This document shows positions 34,801 through 47,935 of a stretch of DNA of 64,000 nucleotides, piece after piece; positions within the stretch are counted from its first letter, which is position 1; the number at the start of each line of letters is the position of its first letter. The translations under genes and the position numbers were made by a program. The DNA is taken from the NCBI GenBank assembly GCA_027886175.1, contig JAJNNQ010000026.1, positions 20,738,001 to 20,802,000 on the forward strand, read 5' to 3'. The notes below the pieces were generated by a model. That model worked only from the letters and a program-made list of their open reading frames with translations, had not been told where the DNA came from and ran no database searches. The DNA is from Phylloscopus collybita (taxonomy: Eukaryota; Chordata; Aves; Passeriformes; Phylloscopidae).

Positions 34801-37800
34801 ACCTACTAACAAATTAGGTTGAAAGAAGCTGAACTTCCAATTCAGCTTCTATTTTCACCCCCCTTCTCTATCTTAAGTACTGTGTGCATGTGTGAATTTC
34901 AATAAAAACAATAGTGGCTTGGCTAACTATGAAAACCTTAACAAAAATTGAGGCAAATACCACTGCAGCACTGGAATCATGGGCATCCCCTTACATGTTG
35001 GGAAGCTGCTGTCACGCTGTAGTAGCAGTGGCTTGACACACCCATTTTGCAAGCAGAGCCCTGTTGTGCTGGTCACACATAGAGCCAAGGAGCTTAGGAG
35101 AGCTCCCAGCCTCTCCTGGAGGCAGTCACCAGGGTGGACCAGTCCCTTCCAGGTGCAGTGCTGAACTCTGCTCTTACTCCCCTGCCCTTGTTATAAAAAC
35201 GCTATGTCAGCTTCTTCCACAAGCACTAACCCTGTTTGTGAAACTTTCCTGCTTTAGCTCTTCCTTGGTTTTTTAAATTAGTCTCTTTGCAATCTCTTTT
35301 TTCTCCTGTCAGTGCAATTTTGTGTTTCTTTATTTGGTTCCTCCATTACCCTACCAACAGCAGGCTGGTGGCCAGTCTCCATCACCCAAAGCTATGCTTT
35401 TTCTCCTAGGGCTTCATGCCTGGAATTTGCCCTGCCAGTATTAACCCAATGCTTGCCCATGGCTGATTTATTTGCCATAAAGGCTAATTGAACCCAAAGT
35501 AGATGTGCCTCCGTGCAAATTGGTTTTCTTGTACAAGCACTGCTTGTAGGAATGGTCCCTTTTTTATCATGCCTGAAGCTTTGGGGTTTCTGCTCTGCCA
35601 CAGGCTGAAGATTAAGAAAAATTTGGAGCTTATGTGGTGAGCAGAGTCTTTTGTACCGTTGGCTTGCTTGAGTCACTTTAGAGACCTTGAAAATATTGCT
35701 TGCTTCAGTTGTGGCCCCAAGGATTTCCTTACTTCCGAGAGGGCAAAGGAGAAGGCATATAGATGTGTTTTCTGGAACAAGGTGATAATTATATTTTACT
35801 TAAAAAATAATAGCTATTCCGTGGAAAAAGAGCTTTGACGACATTTCTTTTATCATTCAGTTCTTGAAATAGAAATTATTCCAAGATATATATGTATATG
35901 TAAGATATATATATACACAAAAAGTTTCATTATTACTGTTTTCTTTGTGAGATAGAGTATTGCTCTCTGTCTTGATCAGTGATTAAAGCTGCAGTGAGAC
36001 CCCTGAATTGCCAGTGATTCTGTATCATTTGTGTCATCATCGATAGCAAAGAAGAATAGCTTTTACAAAAACTATTTTTATTACAGATGTGTAGACATGA
36101 ATTTATAGCTTCAATTGTGCTTCCAAGAGAGCAGCTGTGAAAGTGAGGAAATTTAGAAAGCTGGATGAAAGAGTAGATGGCTGCTGGATGGCAGGAGGAG
36201 TAAAACATAGCAGGGTGGCTGCAGGAAGGGATAACATCTGGCGGTATCTGTTGGGAGAAGTAAAGCTGGGGAAGGCATGGAGCCACCATGCCTCACCAAT
36301 CCCTGACCAACTACTGGCTTCTTCCCTGCTTTTTGTCTTTATTTTGTTTAGGCACTGCCTTGTATTTATCCGCACCCTTATTTGCAACAGGCAATTTTTA
36401 TAAGGTTCAGAAGTGAGTGAGTGCTTTTTCCAGCTCTCTGGTCTCTGTGCCTGCTGGAACATCTGTATACACACACACTTTTCCTGTCTAAAGATAGTTT
36501 GAGCTAGTGTGCCCAAAATACAGCTTCAGGCTTGAGTTTGTTGTTGTCTTAGTAAGCATAAAAATATGTTCTAATATTATGTCACTCCAGTTATGTGTTT
36601 CAGCAGCTGCAGTCTGTCTGTGTCCAGTTTGTTGGGAATGGCCTTGCTTCCTGGAATTTGTTTTTCCATAGCTGGAGCCCTGGGTTACTTAGTTTGGCCA
36701 AGACTGCACGTTGCAGTCTTTCTGTGAGTACAATCATTCTTGCCCAGTAGGATAATTCCAGCAGGGTTTTCTGCTGGAACGACTTGACCTCCTTTGACTG
36801 ACCTCAGGCTCTGCCAGCACTGCTGTTTGAATATCATCCCTTCCCACCCTCTCCGGTTCCCCCTGTCTCTACAGACCTTGCTGCAGTTGAGCAAAAAAAT
36901 TCCTTCTTTCTGCAGTGCCATCACTATGTTGAATAACTCTGCTTTTACCTCTCAGGTTTTCTGGCTTGACCTCTCCACCTCCCTCCATCCATCAAGGATG
37001 TATTACCTAATTCCTTTTGTGGATATGCGTGTTCCTGTGGTGTGCTTTGAAAAAGCAGGATTTACTTATTGTAGACTTTTCCGTACTTCTACTTACATTT
37101 TGTTATATTTAATTTAATGCACTGTAACTTGTGCTGTGGGGTCACAAAGCATAATCTTACCCTCCCATCATGAAGTCCCAGATAGGAGTCTGGAATGGGA
37201 GCTTTGTGTAGCCTGGAGATCCAGGAAAAGGAAACTGCTAGTTGCCAAGTTGTCTACCAGCCACACTTCTGGGTTGGCTGGTGCTCAGAAAACTGGTGAA
37301 CACTGAGAGATTTCGGAGGAGGCTGCTGGGAAATGTAAAGAGGAGCACGGAAGTGAGCAGGATCAGCAAGTGTTTGATGTTCAGGTATCTGTAAATTGAT
37401 ATCATAGTCCATGTATTTGTGTGGGGATGCTAATTCTTGCTGATAAATGACAAACTACACTAGGCACTTTTATACATAAAGCAAAACTGGGGCATGACTG
37501 CACGATGGTAAAAGCTTTTATACTACTTATTGCTATAACTTAGGAAATGTGAAGTAGCCAAGTGAATTAATTACATGGGTCATCTCAAATGAGTGCCTGT
37601 AAAAAATGCTGTGCAACTCATTGTCTATTCTCTTTTTAAGGTTTGTTTTATGGAAAGGGAACTTTTGAAACTTGGAAGATTCTGATTTTTATTGGTGATA
37701 TTCCACTATCCTTGGAGGAGTGAAGGCAAGCTCTCCTTGCTGCAGGAACCCAGCACACTTGGGCTGAAGGAAAGGTGAAGGTGTCAGAGAGGTTCCTTAG

Positions 37801-38783
37801 CAGAGCCAGGAGGGTGTCCCATCACCACTGCAGGCTGGATGGATCCAGGAGAAGGACTCAAGGATCTATACTGCTGGCATCCTGCTTACGACTCTTAGTG
37901 TCTGCCAAAATTGGTTTAAAATAGCTGTTATTCAGAGAGCAATATTACAGATTTGTATTTGAGCTATTTGGACTTCTCACAAGGGTTGGAATACAAGATG
38001 CCAAATGGTGCAGCTTGGTGGTTTTTTAATACAGACTTTCACATAGTGAAGTTTTTGTCACAGGAATTTCTATTTCAAGCGTTGGGATACAAGGTGTTTG
38101 CTGTAAAGCGTGCTGTTGTTGCAGGGCTGAGTATCTGCCCTCCATTGGCATTTAGGTTATCCTCATTTATGCTGCAGTGATGCACAGAGGCTGAGTGAGT
38201 CAGGGCCCTGCTGTGCTGTGTGCTGGGTGACAGCAGGGTGACAGTACTGGCCTCAGTATCCTGGGTCATTGCCTTCAGATGGCCGCTGCCACAAGCTGCT
38301 TGGGAGCATCAGCTGCGAGGCCAGAACATACCAGGGACATAAAGCAGGGATAATTCAGGTGAGGCAGCGAAATGTGTGTTTTAAATGCAGTTTATAGTTA
38401 GGACATCAGTAATGCCACCTTCGCCCGAGTCAGCAGATACAAATACACAGCTCATTGTCAGTGACTATCCTTATATATTTCAAAACCTTATAAGCCCTGA
38501 CCTACAATTTGATCTCTGCCAACACTAATTCCCACAGGAACACAGGACCACTGTGAAAACAGACTGTTAGAAACAGAGATATGTATATTCTCCTTCACAG
38601 TGGAGAATCTCTCTGTCGTATCCTTCCTTGTGCTCTGTGTGCAGCATCACTGGGTGAAGTACAGGGGAGGATGTCCATGGATTCAAGTGAGACATTGAGC
38701 TGTAATAGTGAAATGCTGGGAAATTTTTTCATGTTTATGGTATACCTCAAGTCCAAGTCCAACCAAGTGCAGGCTGGAGAAGA
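31828..38783. other. Non-coding sequence, nothing recognised
   Basis: Seven kilobases with only chance frames (137 codons or fewer) and no recognised transposon. A short AT alternation, GATATATATGTATATG then ATATATATATAC, lies at 35885-35917. Some GC-richer patches (33060-33400, 35000-35160) are not CpG-rich. Confidence 0.5.
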
Positions 38784-38872
38784 GTCACAGAATTGCTTAG
38801 GTTGAAAAAGACCTTTAAGATCGTCGAGTCCAACTTTTAACCCAACATTGCCAAGTCCACCACTAAGTTGGA
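38784..38872 (-). mobile_element. CR1 LINE 3' end fragment
   Basis: In minus-strand orientation this is a CR1 3' end: on the plus strand it reads AGAATTGCTTAGGTTGAAAA, then GACCTTTAAGATCGTCGAG, then TCCAACTTTTAACCCAAC and CCAAGTCCACCACTAAG. This corresponds to the inverted GGTTGGAAGGGACC, ATCAT-AGTCCAAC and AAGTCCACCACTAA strings of avian CR1. It is 5'-truncated to under 100 bases. Confidence 0.85.
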
Positions 38873-41430
38873 CAAAAATGCACCACTGGGTGCTATTTGT
38901 GTGTTGTATAGGAGAGTGTGAGGTGGTTTCTATAGCACGTAGTCTGGATCACTGGTGTGATTCAGTTGTGCCATTGCCACCTAGGATGGGTCTGCAGTTC
39001 TTGGAACTGGGGCAGATCAAGCCTTACCCCCAGCTTCCCTTGCCAGGCAGCATGTGTGCTGTATGCAGCACCAGTGTGGGAACAAGCTGAAGGGAAACTT
39101 CATTATGTTTGACAGTGCCTTTTTAGCTGAAGTACTGCCACGATTGGCATGACAGCAGTGAATCCCAAAATTGGTTGATTGCCGAGAGAGCCTGTGAAGA
39201 TAGACATGAGGGATAAAAGGAATTAAATGCTTAATTAATAGGTTTATACTTCCTATTTCTTGAAGCATGACTATTTTTCCCCTCTCCTGTTTTGTTTACT
39301 TTAAGGTACCATATGTTCCACTTGAAGCTGTATAGAAATTTGCTCAAGAAACTTGCACATCAGGGTTAAGAGAGTTCTGAACTAGGTGATCTGCAGCTTG
39401 AACACCGGACCTTTGAAATAATAAAATGTTTTGAGCTACCAACATAAAGAGATTATTTGGCCAATATTTTGTACGCTAATAATAGCACCTGTACAACTGT
39501 GTAGTTACTCTTGATCCTAAGGGACTAAAGCTTCAGCTTCTCATGGCAGAAGTTCTCTCCTGTTTTCATGTATTCTTGATAACATTTTTCATTAGAATTC
39601 TAGTTGCGAATATCAACATTTCTTTGGTGTCTCCTTCTGTTAGTTCCTTGCTTCCCACATGCTGTTCTATGTGAAAGTCTTTGTGAATTGCTTAAAGGAG
39701 TAAAATCCTTCATGGTAATGGAGATGCTAACATGCATGACAGTTCTTACCCATCCAAAAATGGCAACAGTCGACTTGTAGTTTTTCATATAAGCTGATTT
39801 TTCAGAAAAGTTTTCACTTAGAGAAGGTAGCTATTAATTACTTATCTATCCATGTTTCAATATGCCACCATCTCGTTAAATAGCTCCCTTGTCTATTTCT
39901 TTCTGAAACTATAAAGCACTCTTTTCTGCAGAACAAGCTCAATGACATCTTGACACTTCCCTAATGTTTTCAAATCCTGGTGGGTTTGAGTGAATTACTG
40001 GATTTATTTGAACTTCAGAGTCAGGGCTTGTAAATATGCACAGATGAAAGCTAAAAAGGTTGACAAGAATGCATTTGCAGTTGCAAGTGCTAGGTTTGGC
40101 ACAGCTATCTTTGGCAACATGAACCTAATCAAGTCCAGGAACTCGAGAGATCATAAATCTGTTGTGATACTGATAGTCGTCTTGTATTACGGTAGTCAGT
40201 ACTACCTCCTCTATTATTAGATTGGACCCTGGGGAAATGCAAAGGAAAGTGTGAGTCTCACCCACGATGTTTTGGTACTAAGCAAGCCAAGCACTTGGAG
40301 AAGATCCTTATCTTTGCGTAGCAGATGGAGGGTGAGGTGAGCGTATGAGACCAAGTTGCTGAAGAGGTCTTGTCTTCCAAATGTTAGTCCAGAGCCTTAA
40401 CGCGGAATGGCCCCGCTTTCACGGATTGGTACGCAGATGTCCCGCTTCCAAACAGCACTGCTGCTGTCCACAAGGGACCTGCAAAGAGGAGTCCACCCAA
40501 GCAATGAAGCTTTCAATGGATGGCATTGTTAAGGATGATTTCAAGAGCTGACTTCTAGCATTTTTGTGGCCCATGTATTTGAAAGATCTGTGAAACCCTT
40601 CACCATGTATTTATTTTAATGAGTGGGGGTGGTGACATTATGTACATGTAGGTAGCCACTAAGCAAAGTGGGGAAGTAGGTGGCATGTCTTTTGCTGCTA
40701 CTTCTGCCCCTTCACTTTCTGAGGAGAATGCTTTTTAGTTTGAGGGCTCCTAGCATACCAGCATCTCCTGGTGAGCACTGGTTAGCTGGCTCTGTGCAGG
40801 GAGTGATTGGATTGGTAGGTGTTTAGTTCATAAGTTTCACCTACTCATCTTGTTTTCTATTAATATCTTTATGTTTTAATCCTGTAAGTGTGTTGTGCCA
40901 TGCATCTGTCTATTTGGGGAGCTAATCCTGTAGCAGTAGGCATCTATTTCAGGAGCAGCCTAGACAAAGCACAGCCTATTTGAGTGCTGGCCTCCCTTAT
41001 TGTGTGTAGTGGGTTAAATCGCTGGTATTAGTGTAGTGTAGGAGTTCAAAAAGGAAAGACTTTATTTGCAGCGTCAACTCATTAAAAATACTCTGTACAG
41101 ATTTTTCCAAAAGAATAAGCAGCCCAAGCACACTGGGCCTCATGCCAGGGTATGTAATAGCCTTGCACAGCACTAGTTGAAGCTCCAGGTTGGATAAAAG
41201 TCAGCTTTTTCTGGGATTGTTAAGTATTCCTTTAAAAAAAATAGAAAAGGTTTGTGTACAGAAGTAGCAAATTAATTCAGTCCTATCAGAAAGTAGGTCA
41301 GTGACTGACCTCCCGATAGCATGAGGCAGCAGTTTCAAGCAGAAGTGACAGCTCAGCAGCGTGGACCCTCCATGTCTCCAGGAAACTTGTTTTGACAAAT
41401 GTAAACACATTATATCCTGTATTCCTCTTG
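38873..41430. other. Non-coding sequence with a small CpG cluster
   Basis: Nothing recognisable as gene or repeat. At 40396-40445 about six CpGs fall in 50 bases (ACGCGG, CCCCGC, CACGGA, TACGC, CCCGC), unlike the flanks. The cluster is too short to call an island. No ATG frame of 60 codons lies between 40221 and 41200. Confidence 0.5.
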
Positions 41431-41442
41431 CTTTCTCTCTCT

Positions 41443-41494
<52 letters not shown>
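41431..41494. repeat. (CT)n followed by a 49-base T homopolymer
   Basis: Alternating CT at about 41431-41445 runs into 49 uninterrupted T (41446-41494). Read on the minus strand this is A49 followed by a GA repeat. It could be a simple expansion or the poly(A) tail of a retrocopy, but the 300 bases upstream on the minus strand show no recognisable transcript. The lysine-rich and phenylalanine-rich frames through it are artefacts. Confidence 0.95.
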
Positions 41495-43094
41495 CTGCTG
41501 CATTAGAAACCACAAGTGTCACTCTCCGTCCCCTTTCTTCACCCTTTCTGGTCCCCAAAGGGAAATGCCTTGTATCATAGCTAATAATTTTTGTAGGGCT
41601 GTGTAATGAGTAAGACGTTCCAGCAGGGTCAGTGTTTTTTTATGACATACAAAGTTGGGCACTGTAAACCAGACTTGACTAAAATCCAAACCAAAGTCTT
41701 TCCAATGGTGGGAGAAGTCAGTGGGAAAACAGGGACTGGAATAAATTAGGATCCTTCTGTCCTAGTTTTGCTTTTCTTTGTGCTGAATGAAAATTTTGCA
41801 TATACCCACGTGTCTCTTCAATGTTTACATTGCCAGTGTTGGTGTCCATGTTGCTGAAGAGACAGAGCTTTGAACATGACTTCACTGCAGCCCAGGAACT
41901 CCTGAAACTGGGATGCTTCTGTAATTTTGGGTGAAGTACTGATGTGTATATAAATGGGTTTCTGGCTCCTTGAATACCCCACAAAGAATAATTGCCTCAG
42001 AAGACATGGGAATATGTTCATCTTTTCATTGAGTTGTCACTTTCAGCAGGTATTAAAGGTGGAATGTACACTACTAGTTTACTGCTTTGACTTTTACCTT
42101 TCCTGCAGTGATTTCTACTTTGGAAATCATTGCGGATCAAAAGGCCACACAAGGTTTTCAGCTGCCTCCTCCTGACTTGTAACCAGGTTGCACAGACAAG
42201 ATTCTGCTGTGTAGAGGAGAATTTCAGACTGTATTAGGCAACGTGGCTCAATTGAAGCCATTTTGCTAAAAGATCTCATAAAATTTGACATGATTTTCTT
42301 CATTACCTAGTCACCTTTCTAGCCTGAGGTGGCTCAAAAATATTCAGAGAATCCTATGGATATCTATACAGATGCTGTACAAAGAATGATTTTTCCCATG
42401 TGTTAGATAAACCTTCAGAGCCCTTTAGCTGTACATTGCCTTTTAACTGAAATTTTAAGTTCATTTGCTTGAAGTAGTACAGTAGAAGTTGAATGACATT
42501 GTCTCACTAGAAGCAGAGATTTGATTTAGAAGGATGGGAATATATTTATTAAAAACAAAATGCTTCTGGCTTTAGTAAAGGTTTGATCTGAATAGATCCA
42601 AATCAAGGAAGAGGTCAGATGGATTTATATAACAAAGCTGGCTATGAGAAGCTGAGGAAGAAAAAAGCCCTCTTTCAGTGAGTTACATGTTTCTGTGCTA
42701 TAGATAATGTTGGCATTGATTGTTACATGCCATGCAATGGATGTCATGCTAAGAAAGTAGTGAAAAATATACTAGTGTATACAGTTAAAAAAAAAAGGCA
42801 AAGGAGAGGAGTGCCCATGTACATGTGTGTGAGTACTTGGTGGGGAGGGGAATGGGCAGCTCCCAGTCTGCCTCCTGAGGAATCTTTGCACGACACAGGT
42901 GCTGGCTTTCAAGTCATTACACTCTCCATAGGGCCAGCAGGTTTCCTCTGCTTGAAAGGGCTGGAAGTGCAAGGTGTGCTCCAGGTGAAGACAAAGATCT
43001 AATGCTTTTTCCCACTGTTTCATGCTTGTAGAGATACTGCTTCTCTTTGCTCCCTCCTGCACTGGAGATAGAGTCAGGAAGGAAACAGCATCTT
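41495..43094. other. Non-coding sequence, nothing recognised
   Basis: Only chance frames of up to 96 codons. A short A10 run occurs at 42787-42796. No repeat family or RNA gene is recognised. Confidence 0.5.
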
Positions 43095-43215
43095 TAGACT
43101 TCTGAGATCATCAAGTCCAACCTTTAACCTAGGACTGCCAAGTCCAGCCCAAAACCCTGTCCCTAAGTGCCATATCTACACATCTTCTAAAGCCCTCCAG
43201 TATTCCAATGCTGAA
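43095..43215 (-). mobile_element. CR1 LINE fragment
   Basis: Plus-strand text such as GAGATCATCAAGTCCAACC, TTTAACCTAGGACTGCCAAG and CCTAAGTGCCATATCTACAC follows the inverted CR1 3' region just inside its terminus. The terminal octamer part is not recognisable at 43075-43095. Resemblance fades after about 43215. Confidence 0.8.
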
Positions 43216-44061
43216 ATCCTTTCAGTTCAAGGCAATTTGAGCATCTCTTCAGGTTTTAAGAACTGGAAGTACTTTTAAAGTGCCCACACACACAAGTGGA
43301 GAGCTGGGAGGTTCCCTCCCAGCCCCAAATGCTCATAGGAGGTCCTGCCAGCTTGGCCAGTTAAGCTGCTTCCCTGTTGCTCGTGGGTGGCAGAGCTCTG
43401 TGTAACAGAGGTGACATGGTGACCTTTGCAGCGAAGTGAAGACAGGCGTAGAACAGAGACAGGAAGATTGCCCATGGTGTAGGCAGTCACCGGTGTCACT
43501 CACCTTTGGGCTAGTGTCCTGTCTCACTTGTTGGAAAAGCAGTTCCCATGGAATAAGAAAGCTGAAATCCTCATTTTCTTTTTAATTTCTAGCCAGGGGA
43601 GTTTGTTTCACAGTCTGCATCCCATACAAGCAGTGACTACCAGTGCATATTCGGTATATATATTCAATGCATGAATTTAACCCTTCAGCTGTGTGCATGC
43701 ATCATCAAGGAGCAGGACACCTTCATATGTTCCCTTTTGTTTTTGAGATCTTGGTGATGGCTTGCTGAGATGAATGTCATCTTTATGGCTTTCTTCTGAT
43801 GCTCTGCATGTAGCAGTTTTGAGTGTGGCTGCAGGATAAACCAAGACTCTGCCATCCTCCCCATGATGAAACTGCTGGGCAGAGTGGCAAGGTGTGATGC
43901 AGAGAGGCCATGGGAGATCCTGGGTCTGCATTTCCCCAATGCTGAATCTTCCTGTGCTGGCCCTGTGTTGGGTAGAGCACGCTCAAACTCACTCAGGGGC
44001 CTTGGCAAGAACAGCTCTTCTGCTTAGGGGTGGTTTTTTCACACTCACAAATTGGATCCCT
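43216..44061. other. Non-coding sequence, nothing recognised
   Basis: Chance frames only (107 codons or fewer), several overlapping on both strands. Nothing recognised. Confidence 0.5.
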
Positions 44062-44096
44062 GAAACAAAACAAAACAAAACAAACAAACAAACAAA
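44062..44096 (+). repeat. (AAAAC)n / (AAAC)n simple repeat
   Basis: Three AAAAC-type units pass into three to four AAAC units, ending at AAATGC. A simple tandem repeat. Confidence 0.9.
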
Positions 44097-46056
44097 TGCT
44101 TCAGAAAAACCCAGGTCCCACCTTTTCCCTCCTAGTATTCTTAATTAGATTAGTGGCTTGGATGTCTTGGGCTTTTTCCATCCCAAAGTAAGAACTCAAG
44201 GAATTTGTTTGTTCCTTTCTGTACAGCAAAGTAAAAAGGTGCAGGAGAAATCATATTCTGGCAGTTGACATAACTTACAGTAAAACTTGAGATTTTATTA
44301 GTTTTCTTCCAAGATAGAGGAGAATTGTTTTTACCATCTAAGTAACTCATCTAGGTGAAGTTTTTGACTTAATAGTTTAATCATCTTTATTTCAACCCTC
44401 TTGACTCTTGGACTGAATCCAGTGAAATAATGCATTTAATGTGATTCACTACAAATATTTATAAATTTTTGTTACTTGGGGGAGGAAGGTGGGAGTTGCC
44501 ACTTCAGTGCTTTTCTGAATGTACAGCGATCTACGCTGATTAAGCATGGATGATTTCATTTCGGTCAACAGTACAAGGCAATGTCCATCCTGACTAGAAC
44601 AATGTAAATGTCCTTTGCTTTCCTTAGATCTGTCTGAGACTATGTCATCTATCAGAGTAACATCTCAGATGGTGAAGAAATTCTATACAGGGTGTGTGAA
44701 GTGGGAGCAAGTGGAGAGTCTGCGTGAAATTTCATCCCTCCTTAATGTTTCACAGCAGCTCTTTTTGGTTGAAGTAACATGTTGTGAATTTTGTAGAGAA
44801 ATTAGATGGGTCATTCTTGCACCAATGCAGGCACAGGGCAGGCTCTACAAAGATAAAATGTTGCCTCTCATCAGGACTTTGGAACCATTCAAAGTGTCTC
44901 TAATTTGTACAAGTGTTAAAGGGAGAAAAAAGAGAAAAGTAATTCCTGGTACTGCCAAGCTAATTTCCTGACTGAATTTACTCTGCGTTCTTGTGTAGTC
45001 TGTGCTCCAAGATCTGGTGATCTTAGGAAGAGCTACTGAAGCACTGGATGTCCAGGTCACTGGTGCATAGCATGAAGCAGTGGCTTTTAAGGGCTCCTTG
45101 TGAGACCCACTTGGCAGGTGCTGTGAGTGCTCATTTTGCTTGGCTTTATTTCTTTCCCTTGATTTAGGCTAATTTGGGGTTAATGTTTCAAGTTTGCATC
45201 AGCACTGAAACACTGTTCAGGTCTGCTGGCAACAACTTTGTGTCCATTACTGATTCCAGAGTGTAAACTCCACAGATTATTTGTCCTGCCCTGAGGAAGA
45301 AGAGAAGGAGTTAAAATTTAAGAGCTGCCACTGGTGGGAATGAGTGGTGACTAACACCTGCTATCTTGAGTACACGGAAATCAATTTGGACCTTGTCTGA
45401 TGAATGCCACTGCTGGAGTTCTTTCTTTTCCATATAGAGCTACATATGAGAATTGAGAAATAAATGCGTTCACTTAAGATAACATCGTGTGGCAGCTGAA
45501 AACAATTAAAACTCTTACTTGTAGCTATACTTTTTTTTCTTCCTTTCTACAGCAGGAGGGTGGTGTCTGCAGCTCTAAGGAGTTGATACAGGCTATTTGT
45601 CACTGCTGTGATCTTATCTAGAACAAGTATCCTGCAAGGTTATTTATTTTACAGCCTTTTCTTCTAGATTTGCACAACACACAGATCTTGGGAGATGGGA
45701 AAGGATTTTTTTTCTTACTAGAGTCTCTTTGGCAATAAACACATGCCTAACTGTCAGAGATAAAACTTTCACAACCAAGCTTGTTTTGTGAAGCCCAAAC
45801 ATTTGTGAAGCTTACAAACCCTCAAACTTTGCATAATGTGCCCATCTCTGGTCTCAAACATGAAGTGGCAGAAGAGGGAAGTGTTACTTTTTTTAACCAA
45901 CAACTTATGACTGTGTCAACACATGACAATTTGTCAAAGCTTGCTGTAGCGGTACTGTAAATTAATTTTTAGCATCACTTGTGAGTGGTAAACACTTTGT
46001 GCAGTGTGAACAGCTCCTAGTACAGTGTGAGTTGTTAGCAGCTTGTGAGCTACCCT
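44097..46056. other. Non-coding sequence, one acceptor-like site
   Basis: A pyrimidine-rich CTTTGCTTTCCTTAG at about 44614-44628 precedes an open frame that runs to 44971 (118 codons from the ATG at 44615). No convincing donor follows and the translation matches nothing I know. No ATG frame of 60 codons lies between 45061 and 46044. Confidence 0.45.
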
Positions 46057-46074
46057 AAAAAAAAAAAAAAAAAA
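46057..46074 (+). repeat. A18 homopolymer
   Basis: Eighteen consecutive A followed by CACCACACAG. No retrocopy or SINE body is recognisable upstream. Confidence 0.9.
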
Positions 46075-47851
46075 CACCACACAGAGGGAAGGATGCAAGC
46101 TCGTTTACTAGTACAAAATGGATCTGAGTCTGCAAAAATTCAGCATGTGGTAGTATGTCAACTCAACCTTAAAAACTTATTTTTTCCATTAATAATAATC
46201 ACCTGCAAGGCTGGGAAATCACAACTTTCTATTCTTTGCCCCAAGCAGTGCCTGATAGCAAGCAGCTTTCTCAGGCTCATGATTTGGTGAAGTAGAGCCC
46301 TCTCTTTGCTCTTGGGTTTTGCCTTTGCTTGCTTGCCTTAAAAGCAGAGCATCCTGCAGATGCGAGTATGCTCTTTTGCTGAGAAGTCTCAAATCAACCA
46401 TGTAAAATGACTGGAAAAAAACTAAATATCGCAGCCCAAAGAAACATGGTGAGGGTGAATGGTCTCTCCTCCTCACCTCTCCCCTTGCTGTTTCTCCTTG
46501 CCTATCCCAGCTGCTGTGGTGGAGCTGGCAGTGATGGTTCATACAATAGGAGTTGACATGATGGAAGAAAATTATTTGGTGCGAAAAGACAGGGAATATG
46601 TATTGTAGAAAACAACTTTTCAGATGGAAACGTATTTTAACCTGTCACTTTAGCAGAACAAGCAGTAATAACCTCCCAACCTAACAATGACTGTTAAGTT
46701 GAATGTTAATTGGCTCAGTCGTTGAATTGCTAACATGTCTACAATTTACAAGTGAACACCCACTCAAGAGAGAGAAAATAGAAGTTGGTGCCTGGAATTC
46801 CTGGCTTTACTGAAATCACCTACATTTTTTTGGCACTAATTCATCTTGCATTTCCTGCAAATGTTTTAAGTAGAACTAGATGAAAAAAACAGCTGGGCGC
46901 GTTTGTTTGCCACTGTGATGCACTCAGTGTGAGGTTTTTTTCTCCAGCACAGTCACTCTTGGCTTATACACCATAGGATGGCTTTGGCTGCAGCTTGGGG
47001 CTTGTTCTGTGAGCAGACAGCACATGTGAAGCCTGGCAAGAGAACTATTGAGACCTGCTAAAGCTAGTTTTAACCTGGTCATAGTTTTAAAGAGAAAGAT
47101 TACTTTATTTGTGTATTTGCTCATAAGAAATTTTGGTTATATTTCCTTTTCTAGATACAACTGTAAGTGCTGCCTGTAAGAAAGAGCTGAGCCATACCAT
47201 CCAGTAAAGTGTCTAGAGCAGCAGCTGGCTTGCTTGGAAATCACTTCCAGGACTGCGTTGTAAGTAAGTGTTTTTACAAAAAAGTCATCAAATGGTTTCT
47301 TCAGTTTCAGGGTGGGTTTGAGATGTTTTGGTTGTTTCTTATCATTTCAATTTTATTCTAACATCTAGTGAGACACTAGCAATGCATGTGCGAACTGGAG
47401 CACCCCCATATCTGTGCACAGGATAAAGCTAAAGCCCTTTCAAGGCTTTTTACTGTCTTGTTCTAGAACTCCCCAGCATAGTACCTAAACACTTCTGAGA
47501 ACAGACAGCTACACAGAAGCCTAGAAAGAAATTTGATCACGATCATTTGATCTATTTTGTCATTAACTCTAGGACATACGTGTTTTTTGAGTGTTCATTC
47601 CAGCCTGCACTTCAGCATTTTAGCTATGCTGATGCAGCCCTGCTAGAGCAAATGCTTTGTGGAGGTTTTCATAAACTTTGATCTGCCTTACTCAGTTTGA
47701 AATGATCCATGAAATGATCCATCCTTGCCCTGTCTGATCCAGAAAGAGCACTGCTTTGTCCCTTTGGCCATGCAGGGAGTATAGCTAGGAAACCTCACTC
47801 AGTAGGCTGTGAATGGAGGTGAATTTGGTCAGCTGCATCCGTTTCTGTGAT
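46075..47851. other. Non-coding sequence, nothing recognised
   Basis: At 47155-47259 a 105-base block lies between a good acceptor (TTTCCTTTTCTAG) and a GTAAGTAAG donor, but all three frames contain stops, so it could at most be a non-coding exon. The rest holds only chance frames. Confidence 0.5.
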
Positions 47852-47935
47852 CATGGAATCATAGAATATCCTGAGTTGAAAGGGACCCACAACGATTTTT
47901 GAGATCATTCTAGTGATGAGTGGGTCTCAATGAAA
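47852..47935 (-). mobile_element. CR1 LINE 3' terminus
   Basis: Plus-strand text begins GGAATCATAGAATATCCTGA, then GTTGAAAGGGACCCACAACG and GAGATCATTC, the inverted 3' terminus of a CR1 subfamily with the CCTGAGTTGGAAGGGACCCA signature. Its terminal ATTCTATGATTCC octamer repeats are intact. Strongly 5'-truncated. Confidence 0.92.

Noticed and set aside
41201..41606. Lysine-rich and phenylalanine-rich frames on both strands
   Set aside because: They are translations of the 49-base T tract and flanking CT repeat.
44615..44971. 118-codon frame preceded by an acceptor-like CTTTCCTTAG
   Set aside because: No credible donor follows and the peptide is not recognised. The acceptor-like signal alone is weak evidence.
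47155..47259. Block with a strong acceptor and GTAAGTAAG donor
   Set aside because: All three forward frames contain stop codons, so it is not a coding exon. A non-coding exon cannot be excluded.
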